Positions 6,720 to 14,226 of a DNA stretch of 18,361 nt are shown in pieces. The stretch covers positions 1-18,361 of the forward strand of contig JANXCJ010000026.1 in assembly GCA_025060275.1 (NCBI GenBank), given 5' to 3'. The notes below the pieces were generated by a model. That model was not told where the DNA came from and did not search any database. It was given only the letters and a program-made list of their open reading frames with translations. This DNA is from Bacteroidia bacterium. GTDB taxonomy: Bacteria; Bacteroidota; Bacteroidia; SpSt-205. Position 1 is the first letter of the stretch. Every line of letters begins with the position of its first letter. A program made the position numbers and the translations under genes.

Positions 6720-8105
6720 TTGATAGGGGGGCTACGGCTGTATCTTCTCTTTATTTATAGCCTAAGCTATGGGCAGTCCTTCTCTCTACCTTCCTTTCCC
6801 CCACCAAATATTCGCTGGATATCTCTCTCTGAATTTCTTCAAAATGTGTATAAAAATGCCCTTACAACTCGTCAAGCTGCTCTAAGCTTATATCCTACTC
6901 GCTGGGAGGTCTATCAAGCACATGCAAATTTCCTCCCTAATATCAGTGCAAACGCTAGTCTTACCCAAAACTACGGCACTACTTTTGACCCGTTCGCTTT
7001 TAGCAGGGTACAGCAAACAACTACCTTCAGCTCTGGCTCAATAGGGGCGAATTTAGTCTTATTTGGTGGCTTTGCTAATCATTATCTCCTTCGGCAGGCT
7101 CGAGCGAATGCCGCCCTTATGCAAGCCTCTTACCGTCGCACACAAGCTGAGGTACTTGCACAGGCTTTACTTCAGCTCAGCCAGACACTTGCTGACTCAG
7201 TAGCGATAGTACTCTCTCAACAGCGCATACAAAGACTACAAGACCAACTCCAACGCATCTCTATTCAAATTCGTGCAGGTCAATCTTTATCCATAGATAG
7301 CCTTTCTATCGCCGCTCAAATAGCTCGGGAAGAAGCCCAATACCTAACCCTCTATAATCGGCATAGAGAAAACAAGCTTACCCTTTTACAACTCATGGGA
7401 TGGGAGGACATTTCCCCAGACTCCGTGGAATTTAGATTAGGCATAGAAGTACCAGAGTTAGGCCCCCTCTCAGATAAAGAGGCTATACAGCAAGCTCTTG
7501 CTAATGCCCCAGAATTAGAAGAGTCACGATGGAGAGAAATTATTCAAAAGTATAGTCTGAAACTCAGCCGCGCAGCATACTGGCCCACTATTTCTCTCAG
7601 TGCCTCTATTCAAACAAACTACTCATCTAATGCGGGCAACATCCGATTTGACCCCACAAGAGGTATAATCACAGAACCACTACCTTTTGAGCAGCAGGTA
7701 AGGGAGAACATAAACCAGTCTATTTTCATTTCTTTCTCATTTCCGATATTTCAGCAGCTTCGGAGACGCCTGCAAGTAGCACGAGCTGAAACTAATCTAA
7801 GTGTGTCCCAGCTCCAAGCCCTTCAACAAAGACAGCAAGTTATTCGCCGCACCCAACAGGCTTATTTAGCTTGGCAGAATGCCCTTGCCCAAGAAAAGGC
7901 TCTGCAAAGAAGTGCTGAAGCAGCAGAAAGAGCCTTCCGCCAAATGCAAGCTCAGTATGAAGTAGGAAGGATTACTTACTGGAGCTTTAGGGATGCGCTG
8001 CAAACCTATACCCAAGCAGAAGCAGAACTTGCACAAGCTCGCCTTGAGCGTGCTATGCGCACCATCCTCCTAAGCGCTTACTTAGGCAAATATTCAAATC
8101 TATGA
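6720..8105 (+). CDS. TolC-family outer-membrane efflux protein
   Basis: An outer-membrane channel subunit for tripartite export. Two repeated halves rich in long Ala/Gln/Leu helices ('LLRQARANAALMQASYRRTQ' in the first, 'RRLQVARAETNLSVSQLQAL' in the second) alternate with strand-like 'NISANASLTQNYG' and 'TISLSASIQTNYSS', the TolC plan. The C-terminal 'YEVGRITYWSFRDALQTYTQ' is a typical family ending. I place the start at TTG 6720, giving a clean signal peptide (IGGLRLYLLFIYSLSYGQ) and about 461 residues. The ATG at 6630 would overlap the aspartate kinase gene by 65 bases and put some 30 polar residues before the signal peptide. Stop and next start overlap as ATGA. Confidence 0.85.
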   Translation: MIGGLRLYLLFIYSLSYGQSFSLPSFPPPNIRWISLSEFLQNVYKNALTTRQAALSLYPTRWEVYQAHANFLPNISANASLTQNYGTTFDPFAFSRVQQTTTFSSGSIGANLVLFGGFANHYLLRQARANAALMQASYRRTQAEVLAQALLQLSQTLADSVAIVLSQQRIQRLQDQLQRISIQIRAGQSLSIDSLSIAAQIAREEAQYLTLYNRHRENKLTLLQLMGWEDISPDSVEFRLGIEVPELGPLSDKEAIQQALANAPELEESRWREIIQKYSLKLSRAAYWPTISLSASIQTNYSSNAGNIRFDPTRGIITEPLPFEQQVRENINQSIFISFSFPIFQQLRRRLQVARAETNLSVSQLQALQQRQQVIRRTQQAYLAWQNALAQEKALQRSAEAAERAFRQMQAQYEVGRITYWSFRDALQTYTQAEAELAQARLERAMRTILLSAYLGKYSNL

Positions 8106-9352
8106 AGCGGTTGCGTTGGTGGATCATAGGAATAGGAGGGGTAATCCTGGTATGGTTAGGGGGCAGGATAGCCTGCTCCAGGGATCAAGCTATTCTTGTA
8201 GAAGTAGATACGGTGCGTCGCCGCACTCTCTTACCCTTTATTACTGAGACGGCTATAATCCGTCCAGCTAATGAAGTGGCTATCAGCCCCGATGTTTCTG
8301 GCGAGGTCATAGCAATCTATGTGAAGGAGGGAGACACTGTGCAAGTAGGGCAGTTACTTTTTACTATTCGCCCAGACAACTACCGAACAGCTCTTATCCA
8401 AATGCAGGCTGCCTTAGAAGAAGCACGAGCTCAGTACGCTGCAGCTCAGGCTACCTTAGCGCAACAGCGAATAGCTTTCCTGCAAGACTCTATCGCTTAC
8501 GAAAGAGCACGCAAGCTTTATGAGGGCAAAGCCTTATCAGAAGCAGATTGGGATGCAGCTCGTTTGCGCTACCAAATCGCCCAAGCCCAACTCAAAAGTT
8601 CTGAGAGTAACCTACTGGCAGCTTTCCACCGTATACGCAGCGTGGAGGCAAACCTCAATAGGGCTCAAATAGACTATCAACGCACCTCTGTCTATGCCTC
8701 CATGAGCGGAGTCATAACCCGCTTATTCGTACGAGTGGGGCAGCGTGTAGTAGGAGTAGGGCAAATGGCTGGAACAGAGAGTGTGAGAATCGCTGATCTC
8801 AGTCGCTTTCTCATAGAAGTTCAGGTATCTGAAAGTGATGTTGTCCGCCTTCACAAGGGCGACTCTGTCTCTATTGAAGTGCAAGCTTATCCAGACCTTA
8901 AGCTAAGCGGTCGTATTCAGGAAATAGGATACAGCTCTGGAAAGCCTCCTTCCGCCGAGGCTAACTCTGCTTTAGGGGGTGAGCAGGTAAGCACTTATCT
9001 TGTAAAAATTGCCATAGATACAGCAGGTTACGATGCGCGCAAATTTCCGCTTCGCCCAGAAATGAGCGCTGTAGTCCGAATCGTGTATGCAAAAAGAGAA
9101 AATGTTCTAACGCTGCCCCTTCAATCTGTCGTAGCGCGAGAAGGTAAAGAAGTAATATACGAAGTTCAAAATAACCTCGTACGAGAAAAAGTCATAAAAA
9201 GTGGTGTCGTAGATGATAAACATATAGAGATCATAGAGGGAGTCTCTGAGGGAGCCGTGGTAGTAGTGGGCCCTTATGAAGCTTTACAAGAGAAGCTCAG
9301 AGATAGCATCTTAGTTAAGCCCACGCCAGCAGTCTCCTCTCTGAGTTTATGA
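8102..9352 (+). CDS. HlyD/MFP-family efflux periplasmic adaptor
   Basis: The adaptor that links an inner-membrane pump to the TolC-type channel encoded just upstream. It has one N-terminal membrane anchor (residues 6-23), a first half-lipoyl segment 'SGEVIAIYVKEGDTVQVGQL' (66-85), a long alpha-hairpin coiled coil rich in Ala, Gln and Arg (about 95-190), the second half-lipoyl segment 'YASMSGVITRLFVRVGQRVV' (198-217), then a beta-barrel domain and a membrane-proximal domain ending around 'SEGAVVVVGPYEAL'. The sequence resembles adaptors of MacAB-type ABC and RND systems. No pump gene follows: the next gene is gpsA, coupled by ATGA overlap. The 416 residues are normal length. Confidence 0.88.
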   Translation: MKRLRWWIIGIGGVILVWLGGRIACSRDQAILVEVDTVRRRTLLPFITETAIIRPANEVAISPDVSGEVIAIYVKEGDTVQVGQLLFTIRPDNYRTALIQMQAALEEARAQYAAAQATLAQQRIAFLQDSIAYERARKLYEGKALSEADWDAARLRYQIAQAQLKSSESNLLAAFHRIRSVEANLNRAQIDYQRTSVYASMSGVITRLFVRVGQRVVGVGQMAGTESVRIADLSRFLIEVQVSESDVVRLHKGDSVSIEVQAYPDLKLSGRIQEIGYSSGKPPSAEANSALGGEQVSTYLVKIAIDTAGYDARKFPLRPEMSAVVRIVYAKRENVLTLPLQSVVAREGKEVIYEVQNNLVREKVIKSGVVDDKHIEIIEGVSEGAVVVVGPYEALQEKLRDSILVKPTPAVSSLSL

Positions 9353-10329
9353 AAGTAGCCCTCATCGGTGCGGGAAGCTGGGGGTGTGCCCTAGCAAGCC
9401 TTCTATTAGCAAATAAACATGTCTTACACTGGTGGGTTCATAGAGAAGATATTGCGGAAAGTCTTCAGACACTGGGAATTCATCCCTCTATTTTCCCAGA
9501 ATATACCTTTGAAGTAAGTCAAATAGAGTGGGCAGGCACCAAACTCTCCGAAGCACTAACGGGAGTAGAAGCCGTAGTTCTTGCCCTCCCCTCCCGCTAC
9601 GTGGAAGAGGTTCTATCCATGGAAGAGGCTCTTCCACGAATCCTGTGGATTTCATGCACCAAAGGCCTTCTCCCCAACAAACTCCAAACCTCAAGCGAAT
9701 ATCTGAAGCAGAGAGGGATAGAAAGCATAGCTGTCTTAAGTGGTCCCAGTCATGCAGAAGAAGTCATCTCACGATTACACACTTGGGTAGTAGTCGGGGC
9801 CCCCTCAACAGCTTACTACGCCACCGCAGAGAAACTTTTCAGTCAGCCCTATTTTCACCTTCTTTATTCCCCCTACAGAGCCTCATTAGAATGGGTAGGT
9901 GTTCTCAAGAATATTTACGCTATTGGAATGGGTGTAGTAGCTTCCTGGGGAGATAACGCAAGGGCTGCTCTGGCTACAGTTGCACTCCAAGAACTAGAAG
10001 CTGTTCTCAAAGCACTTGTACCCAAGGAAAAGCCTACTTTTCTATCGCCAGGATGGGCAGGAGACTTCTTAGTTACGGCATTTAGCAATCACAGCCGCAA
10101 TCAACGCTTCGGACGCCTTCTCGCACAAGGATATACAGCCAAGGCTGCCCTTCAACATCTGGGCATGGTTGCAGAAGGCTACTATGCAGCTCAGACCCTC
10201 CGCTTGTGGAAAAGGTATGAAGAATTTCCTCTCTTAGCTGCTGTCATTCAGGCAGTACGAGAAGAAGCAAATCCAACCTTCTTCCAGAAAGCTGTGCTGA
10301 GAATCCTCTCCGACCTATCCGAAGGATGA
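9349..10329 (+). CDS. gpsA: NAD(P)H-dependent glycerol-3-phosphate dehydrogenase
   Basis: Reduces dihydroxyacetone phosphate to sn-glycerol 3-phosphate, the backbone for phospholipids. The nucleotide-binding motif GAGSWG is at 7-12, followed by 'VVLALPSRYVEEVL', 'ISCTKGL' (K105), 'LSGPSHAEEV' (130-139), 'VGVLKNIYAIGMGV' with catalytic K187, D239 in GWAGDF, and 'SNHSRNQRFGRLLAQG' (246-261), the substrate-phosphate block. The length of 326 is close to the family norm. The typical 'GLGD' stretch reads GWAGDF, a small local variation. The gene is the last of the lysC-efflux run and starts at an ATGA overlap with the adaptor gene. Confidence 0.94.
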   Translation: MKVALIGAGSWGCALASLLLANKHVLHWWVHREDIAESLQTLGIHPSIFPEYTFEVSQIEWAGTKLSEALTGVEAVVLALPSRYVEEVLSMEEALPRILWISCTKGLLPNKLQTSSEYLKQRGIESIAVLSGPSHAEEVISRLHTWVVVGAPSTAYYATAEKLFSQPYFHLLYSPYRASLEWVGVLKNIYAIGMGVVASWGDNARAALATVALQELEAVLKALVPKEKPTFLSPGWAGDFLVTAFSNHSRNQRFGRLLAQGYTAKAALQHLGMVAEGYYAAQTLRLWKRYEEFPLLAAVIQAVREEANPTFFQKAVLRILSDLSEG

Positions 10330-10374
10330 TTTATGAATGCTATTTCATGCTACTCTAATTTCTCGTACTAACTT

Positions 10375-10382
10375 TACTTTTG
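10375..10382 (+). promoter_or_regulatory. -7 promoter box for the EVE-domain gene (TACTTTTG)
   Basis: TACTTTTG, then AAAG, then GTG at 10387: the same octamer and the same four-base gap as at lysC. It supports the GTG as the real start and a leaderless transcript. The rest of the 57-base gap holds only a weak 5-bp hairpin. Confidence 0.7.
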
Positions 10383-10386
10383 AAAG

Positions 10387-10791
10387 GTGGCTTACTGGCT
10401 AGTCAAGTCAGAACCTGAGGAATACAACTTTACAGATTTAGAAAGAGACAAGAGAGTAGTATGGGACGGGGTGCGCAACCCTCAGGCTCAAAAATACCTG
10501 AAAGCTATGGTTATAGGCGATAAGGTCTTATACTATCACACAGGTAAGGAAAAAGCTATCGTAGGCGTAGCCCGCGTAATTCAATCAGCCTACCCTGATC
10601 CTACTGATCCGAAATACGTCGTAATAGATTTAGAGCCCGATTATCGCCTTTCCCACCCCATTTATTTGCAAGAAATTAAGGTGGCCTTCCCTCCCGAGAG
10701 CTTTGCCCTTCTTAGACAGCCTCGCCTCTCCGTAATGCCAGTACCCCCAGAAGTATGGGCTTGGGTACTCGCTAAACAAGCTAAACCCTGA
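10387..10791 (+). CDS. EVE domain-containing protein
   Basis: A 134-residue stand-alone EVE (PUA-like) domain. It starts with the family signature 'YWLVKSEPEEYNFTDLE', followed by 'VVWDGVRNPQAQKYLKAM', 'GDKVLYYHTGKEKAIVGVAR' and 'PPEVWAWVLAKQ'. EVE domains bind modified bases in nucleic acids; close relatives of this size (human thymocyte nuclear protein 1 type) are widely conserved, but their bacterial role is not settled. GTG is the start by family N-terminus and promoter spacing. It forms a single-gene unit between gpsA and an opposing gene, so its neighbours give no hint of a restriction or defence context. Confidence 0.92.
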   Translation: MAYWLVKSEPEEYNFTDLERDKRVVWDGVRNPQAQKYLKAMVIGDKVLYYHTGKEKAIVGVARVIQSAYPDPTDPKYVVIDLEPDYRLSHPIYLQEIKVAFPPESFALLRQPRLSVMPVPPEVWAWVLAKQAKP

Positions 10792-10796
10792 CGAGT

Positions 10797-10833
10797 AAAA
10801 AGAGGGAAGCGCCCCTAATCTTTAGGTTCCTCT
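10797..10833 (-). terminator. Likely intrinsic terminator after the T9SS cargo gene
   Basis: The 40 bases between the two convergent stops can fold into a hairpin: an outer stem of AGAGG/AA with TT/CCTCT (one bulged G), then an inner stem CCTAA-TCT-TTAGG. Read on the minus strand it is followed by TTTTT, as expected for a terminator of the gene at 10832-11773. There is no T-run on the plus-strand side. Confidence 0.45.
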
Positions 10834-11773
10834 ACTCTAATACCACTAATTTACGAGTCATGCGACCTTGAGGAGTCTCTAAAAAGACCGTATATATTCC
10901 ACCACCTAATCGGAACCTCAGAGTGTGCTCCCCAACTCCATACTGAGAGGAGTGAACGTAAATTTCCCTACCCTCTGTGGATACTACCCTTATGCTTAGA
11001 GGAGTCGGCGTAAGAACCTCAAATGTTATTTGAGCTTCCTGAAATGCAGGATTGGGGGAAATATTGAGGCTGGTAAGAGCTGGAGAAAGCTCCAGCGCAG
11101 CAGGCGCACACTGTGCTCGAGGTGTTGTCAAGCGAGGGAAGTCTGCTGCGGTGCAGGTCGCGCCTCCTATGCGGATAGGATAGCGAAAGACCGTATCTAA
11201 CCAGGCAGGATTCCCCAAGAGAGCAGGAGCAAGGTTAGTAGTATCCTTATTAGGAGGATCACCAAGGGCAGGGACAAAGACTCTTACGCGGATGAGAAGC
11301 ATTTCGCAGCCGGGCGTAGGACCCGTGCGTACGCATACATAAGCGCATCCTTCTGGTGGGGTATTACCAGCCTGGGTTCCTCCAGGATTTTGGTAGATGG
11401 AGAAGTTAGTGGTACAATTTGTACCTGCATCTGTCTTATAGCGGTGAGGCTGATCCAGTACTATGCCACCCGCACTGGGATTTGAGGAATTATAGCTAAA
11501 GAGCATATTGGTACCCGCATTATATATGAGCCCCTTATAAGGTCTAATACTATCTACCCATACGGCATAATTAGGGCATAGAGTAAAACCCCGTGTAGTA
11601 ATAGTATCTGGAAAAGTAAACTGAATGGTGAAACTAGTGTCCTTATTTAAAGGGAGATTTAATGTATCTGGGGAAAACCCATAGGGACGTGGATTATTAG
11701 CAGGCGTACAGTTGCCACACTGCTGTGCATATACCCAGCAAGAGAGAATTGTAGCAGAAATTAAGTGACGCAT
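10832..11773 (-). CDS. Cysteine-rich secreted protein with T9SS type A sorting domain
   Basis: A 313-residue secreted protein. The signal peptide is MRHLISATILSCWVYAQ. The last roughly 78 residues ('LNISPNPAFQEAQITFEV', 'LSIRVVSTEGREIYV', 'GGGIYTVFLETPQGRMTRKL') are a classic type A C-terminal sorting domain, so it should leave the cell through the type IX secretion system. The middle region has nine cysteines in the mature protein (QQCGNC, TLCPN, TNCTT, GCAYVC, GCEM, ATCTA, AQCAP), suggesting disulphides, and many Thr/Pro/Asn residues. I recognise no enzymatic or adhesion domain. The start is ATG at 11773; a TTG at 11791 would bury the promoter box in the coding region. It is monocistronic. 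Confidence 0.85.
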   Translation of the reverse strand: MRHLISATILSCWVYAQQCGNCTPANNPRPYGFSPDTLNLPLNKDTSFTIQFTFPDTITTRGFTLCPNYAVWVDSIRPYKGLIYNAGTNMLFSYNSSNPSAGGIVLDQPHRYKTDAGTNCTTNFSIYQNPGGTQAGNTPPEGCAYVCVRTGPTPGCEMLLIRVRVFVPALGDPPNKDTTNLAPALLGNPAWLDTVFRYPIRIGGATCTAADFPRLTTPRAQCAPAALELSPALTSLNISPNPAFQEAQITFEVLTPTPLSIRVVSTEGREIYVHSSQYGVGEHTLRFRLGGGIYTVFLETPQGRMTRKLVVLE

Positions 11774-11780
11774 ACCGGCA

Positions 11781-11788
11781 CAAACATA
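11781..11788 (-). promoter_or_regulatory. -7 promoter box for the T9SS cargo gene (TATGTTTG)
   Basis: On the minus strand TATGTTTG is followed by seven bases and the ATG at 11773. A perfect TAnnTTTG, 16 bp from the divergent box at 11805-11812. Confidence 0.6.
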
Positions 11789-11804
11789 CAAAAAATTCCT
11801 ATTC

Positions 11805-11812
11805 TACCTTTG
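11805..11812 (+). promoter_or_regulatory. -7 promoter box for the two-domain acyltransferase gene (TACCTTTG)
   Basis: TACCTTTG, then TTCT, then ATG at 11817: a perfect TAnnTTTG with the four-base gap. No TTTG lies at the -33 position; that region is taken up by the divergent promoter and the start of the opposite gene. Confidence 0.7.
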
Positions 11813-11816
11813 TTCT

Positions 11817-13658
11817 ATGCCTTATTATAGACGACCCCTTCTCGAGCTCAAAGAACTCCTTCAGGCACCCTGGCAGAGAGTGATCTACAAGCTGATTGGA
11901 CCTTGGGTAGAAAAGGCTTTGGGCATTGAAAAGTTAAATCACTTCTATGAACTATGCGAGGAGAATATCCGCACACCAGGAGAATTTGCTCAGCGGGTGT
12001 TAGAGCTCATCGGCGTGCAATATCCACCCCTCTCTTCAACCTCAATAGAGGAACTACGAGCTCACAGGGGGCCCCTGGTAGTAGTATGCAATCACCCATT
12101 TGGCGGGATAGAGGCTATCTTTTTGGTACGCTTTCTAAGTGCTATACGAGATGATTTCCGAATCATCGCTAACTTCTTCTTAGATAGGGTAGAAGAGGTC
12201 CGAGAAACTCTCTTGCTTGTCAATCCTTTTGGAGGTAATGAAGCCAAACAGTTCAATCTACAACCCATCAAACAAGCCATTCATTACTTAAAAGAAGGGG
12301 GATTACTGGGCATTTTTCCTGCTGGAGAGGTAGCAAGCCTCAGCCTACGCACTGGAAAAATCCGAGAGCCTGAATGGAACCCCTTAGTGGGCAAACTTAT
12401 CCAGCAAAGCAAAGCTTATGCCCTTCCTCTTTACTTTCATGGCACAAATAGCTTTTTATTTCACTTAGCCGGTCTTATAAACCCTCGTTTCCGTACAGGA
12501 CTCCTCATCAGAGAGTTTGTTAACCCTACAGCAAGGAAAATACATTACCGAGTAGGTCGCCTCATCCCTCCTCAAAAACTCTTAGCCTTAGGCAGTGCCG
12601 AACGCATAACAGCCTATCTGCGAACAAGGACTTACCTCTTAGGAGAAAGTGTAGAGAGCCGCAGACGCCGTCTTCGCCTCCAGCGCCACAGAAGCCTAAG
12701 GGGAGTATCTTCTAAAACTCCTACCCCTGTAGCTACTCCACTTCCTCCAGAAGCAGTAAAAGACCTCCTTCAGAGCCTCCCCCTTTCTCAGCACCTCTTA
12801 AAACAGGGAGAATGGGAGGTATACGTATTTCGAGGCAGTCAGCAACCCTTTCTTCTCCAAGAGATAGGCAGACTAAGGGAAACTATATTCAGGACAGTCG
12901 GCGAGGGCACCGGAAAGGCCCAAGATATTGATATTTATGACCAGTGGTATGACCACTTAGTACTTTACAACACCGCAGATCAATCAATTGGAGGCGCCTA
13001 TCGGATTGGGCGCTGTGACGAAATAATCAACACACGCGGACTAAGAGGTCTCTATACCTACTCCCTCTTCCACATGAAGCGCAGCTTATTCAGAGAACTT
13101 CATCCAGCCTTAGAGCTAGGGCGAGCCTTCATAGTAGAAAAATATCAGCGGTCTTACGCTCCCCTCTATCTTTTATGGAGAGGAATAGGAAAGTATATTC
13201 TAAGTTATCCTCATTACCGCTATCTAATAGGACCCGTCAGCCTAAGTGCAAACTTTCCAGACCTCTCCAAAGCCTTACTTATCGCTTTTCTCACAGACAA
13301 GTATAAAGCTGAAGAACTTTCAGAAGACATTCGGGGGCGAACACCTTATGTGCTCCCCCCTCGTTACCGCCAGTACTATTACACAATCTCTGTCAATAGC
13401 CTCCAAGATGTTCAAGAGCTAATAGAGGAGGTAGAAGGAATTCATATCAAAATCCCCATACTAATCAAGCACTACTTACGCATGGGAGCAAGAATCTTGG
13501 CGCTAAACATAGACAAATCTTTTAGCAATGCTCTGGATATATTAATGGTTACTGACCTCCTCAAGGCAGAGCCCGAGCAGATGCGCAAGTATATGGACGA
13601 AGATGGATACGCACGATATCTCAGCTATCATGCAGAAGCCCAGAGCAACCAGAGATAG
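11817..13658 (+). CDS. Two-domain acyltransferase (LPLAT + OlsB-like N-acyltransferase), OlsF-like
   Basis: A 613-residue fusion. Residues about 60-270 are a lysophospholipid acyltransferase domain: 'GPLVVVCNHPFGGIEAIFLV' with H93 and acidic E99, 'LLVNPFGGNEA', 'LLGIFPAGEVA' (163-173) and 'PLYFHGTN'. An Arg-rich, Pro/Thr linker (about 280-320) leads to an OlsB/GNAT-type N-acyltransferase domain (about 330-520): 'GRLRETIFRTVGEGTG', 'YDQWYDHLVLYN', 'IGGAYRIG', 'ALELGRAFIVEKYQRSYAPL' and 'YLIGPVSLSANFP'. This is the domain order of the bifunctional OlsF, in which one half N-acylates an amino acid with a 3-hydroxy fatty acid and the other O-acylates the product, giving ornithine lipids; Bacteroidota relatives make glycine lipids. 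The amino acid used here cannot be told from sequence. It leads a unit with the small barrel gene downstream. Confidence 0.85.
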   Translation: MPYYRRPLLELKELLQAPWQRVIYKLIGPWVEKALGIEKLNHFYELCEENIRTPGEFAQRVLELIGVQYPPLSSTSIEELRAHRGPLVVVCNHPFGGIEAIFLVRFLSAIRDDFRIIANFFLDRVEEVRETLLLVNPFGGNEAKQFNLQPIKQAIHYLKEGGLLGIFPAGEVASLSLRTGKIREPEWNPLVGKLIQQSKAYALPLYFHGTNSFLFHLAGLINPRFRTGLLIREFVNPTARKIHYRVGRLIPPQKLLALGSAERITAYLRTRTYLLGESVESRRRRLRLQRHRSLRGVSSKTPTPVATPLPPEAVKDLLQSLPLSQHLLKQGEWEVYVFRGSQQPFLLQEIGRLRETIFRTVGEGTGKAQDIDIYDQWYDHLVLYNTADQSIGGAYRIGRCDEIINTRGLRGLYTYSLFHMKRSLFRELHPALELGRAFIVEKYQRSYAPLYLLWRGIGKYILSYPHYRYLIGPVSLSANFPDLSKALLIAFLTDKYKAEELSEDIRGRTPYVLPPRYRQYYYTISVNSLQDVQELIEEVEGIHIKIPILIKHYLRMGARILALNIDKSFSNALDILMVTDLLKAEPEQMRKYMDEDGYARYLSYHAEAQSNQR

Positions 13659-13684
13659 GGTGATAAATTCCTAAATTGATCGTC

Positions 13685-14200
13685 ATGCGGTGGTTATGCT
13701 ACTGGTTCTTATTTACATTAGGGAGCGCACAAAATAAACTCCAATTCTACACAAGTAGTGAGTTTATTCTTATGCGATTTCATAAGTCTTATTTACCTCC
13801 TCTTTTTTCGGCAGGGGCTATGGGTGGCTCTACGTTTCAGCTAATCCATTCAGGCATTTCTCACCGAGGGTATATATGGGGAGAATTGCGGCTGATGTAT
13901 CTTCTCAGTGGAGGTATGCCTCCTATTTTTCCAGGAGCCACGGGAGGCTTCAGCTGGCGGGTAGGTCTCCCAGAGCCTGATCGGTACTACATACAAGTAG
14001 GGATAGGCCTGGACTTTTATAGCATACGAAAGAGAGACGCTGGAGTATCTATCCACGACACACAGCTACGCCCGATTATTTATACAGAGGTGGGGAGCTT
14101 CACCCTGTTAGAACCTCTTTTTCTCCGCTACGGCTTCTATCCTACCCCTGGCAGCACGAGTAAATTTGTCTTTAGCATCGGGACCTACCTGCTTTACTGA
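13685..14200 (+). CDS. Small predicted outer-membrane beta-barrel protein, family not recognised
   Basis: A 171-residue protein with a signal peptide (MRWLCYWFLFTLGSAQ). The rest alternates hydrophobic and polar residues with many Gly, Tyr and Phe ('GYIWGELRLMYLLSGG', 'YYIQVGIGLDFYSIR', 'FLRYGFYP') and ends in aromatic 'FSIGTYLLY', as small eight-stranded outer-membrane barrels do. I chose ATG 13685; a TTG at 13676 adds three residues. It lies 26 bases after the acyltransferase gene with no clear promoter (only a poor TAAATTGA), so it is probably co-transcribed. Function unknown. Confidence 0.75.
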   Translation: MRWLCYWFLFTLGSAQNKLQFYTSSEFILMRFHKSYLPPLFSAGAMGGSTFQLIHSGISHRGYIWGELRLMYLLSGGMPPIFPGATGGFSWRVGLPEPDRYYIQVGIGLDFYSIRKRDAGVSIHDTQLRPIIYTEVGSFTLLEPLFLRYGFYPTPGSTSKFVFSIGTYLLY

Positions 14201-14226
14201 TTAGCAGGGCACCCCTTCGCTACCAC

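Noticed and set aside
6691..6723. Frameshift or programmed -1 slippage joining MKSRDTLVSL to the TolC frame
   Set aside because: There is no slippery heptamer in the correct phase, and the run of G lies after the stop. Kept only as a question about the start.
9528..9956. 142-residue reading frame inside gpsA
   Set aside because: Same-strand out-of-frame shadow of a clear gpsA with intact motifs; low-complexity Arg/Ser composition and no recognisable domain.
10333..10348. Hairpin ATGAA-TGCTAT-TTCAT after gpsA as a terminator
   Set aside because: Five weak base pairs and no T-run follow.
11774..11791. TTG start adding MYVCAG to the T9SS cargo
   Set aside because: The -7 box lies within it, and the signal peptide begins cleanly at ATG 11773.
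14189..14207. Hairpin CTGCT...AGCAG at the convergent stops before pruA
   Set aside because: Only five base pairs with a nine-base loop and no T-run on either strand.
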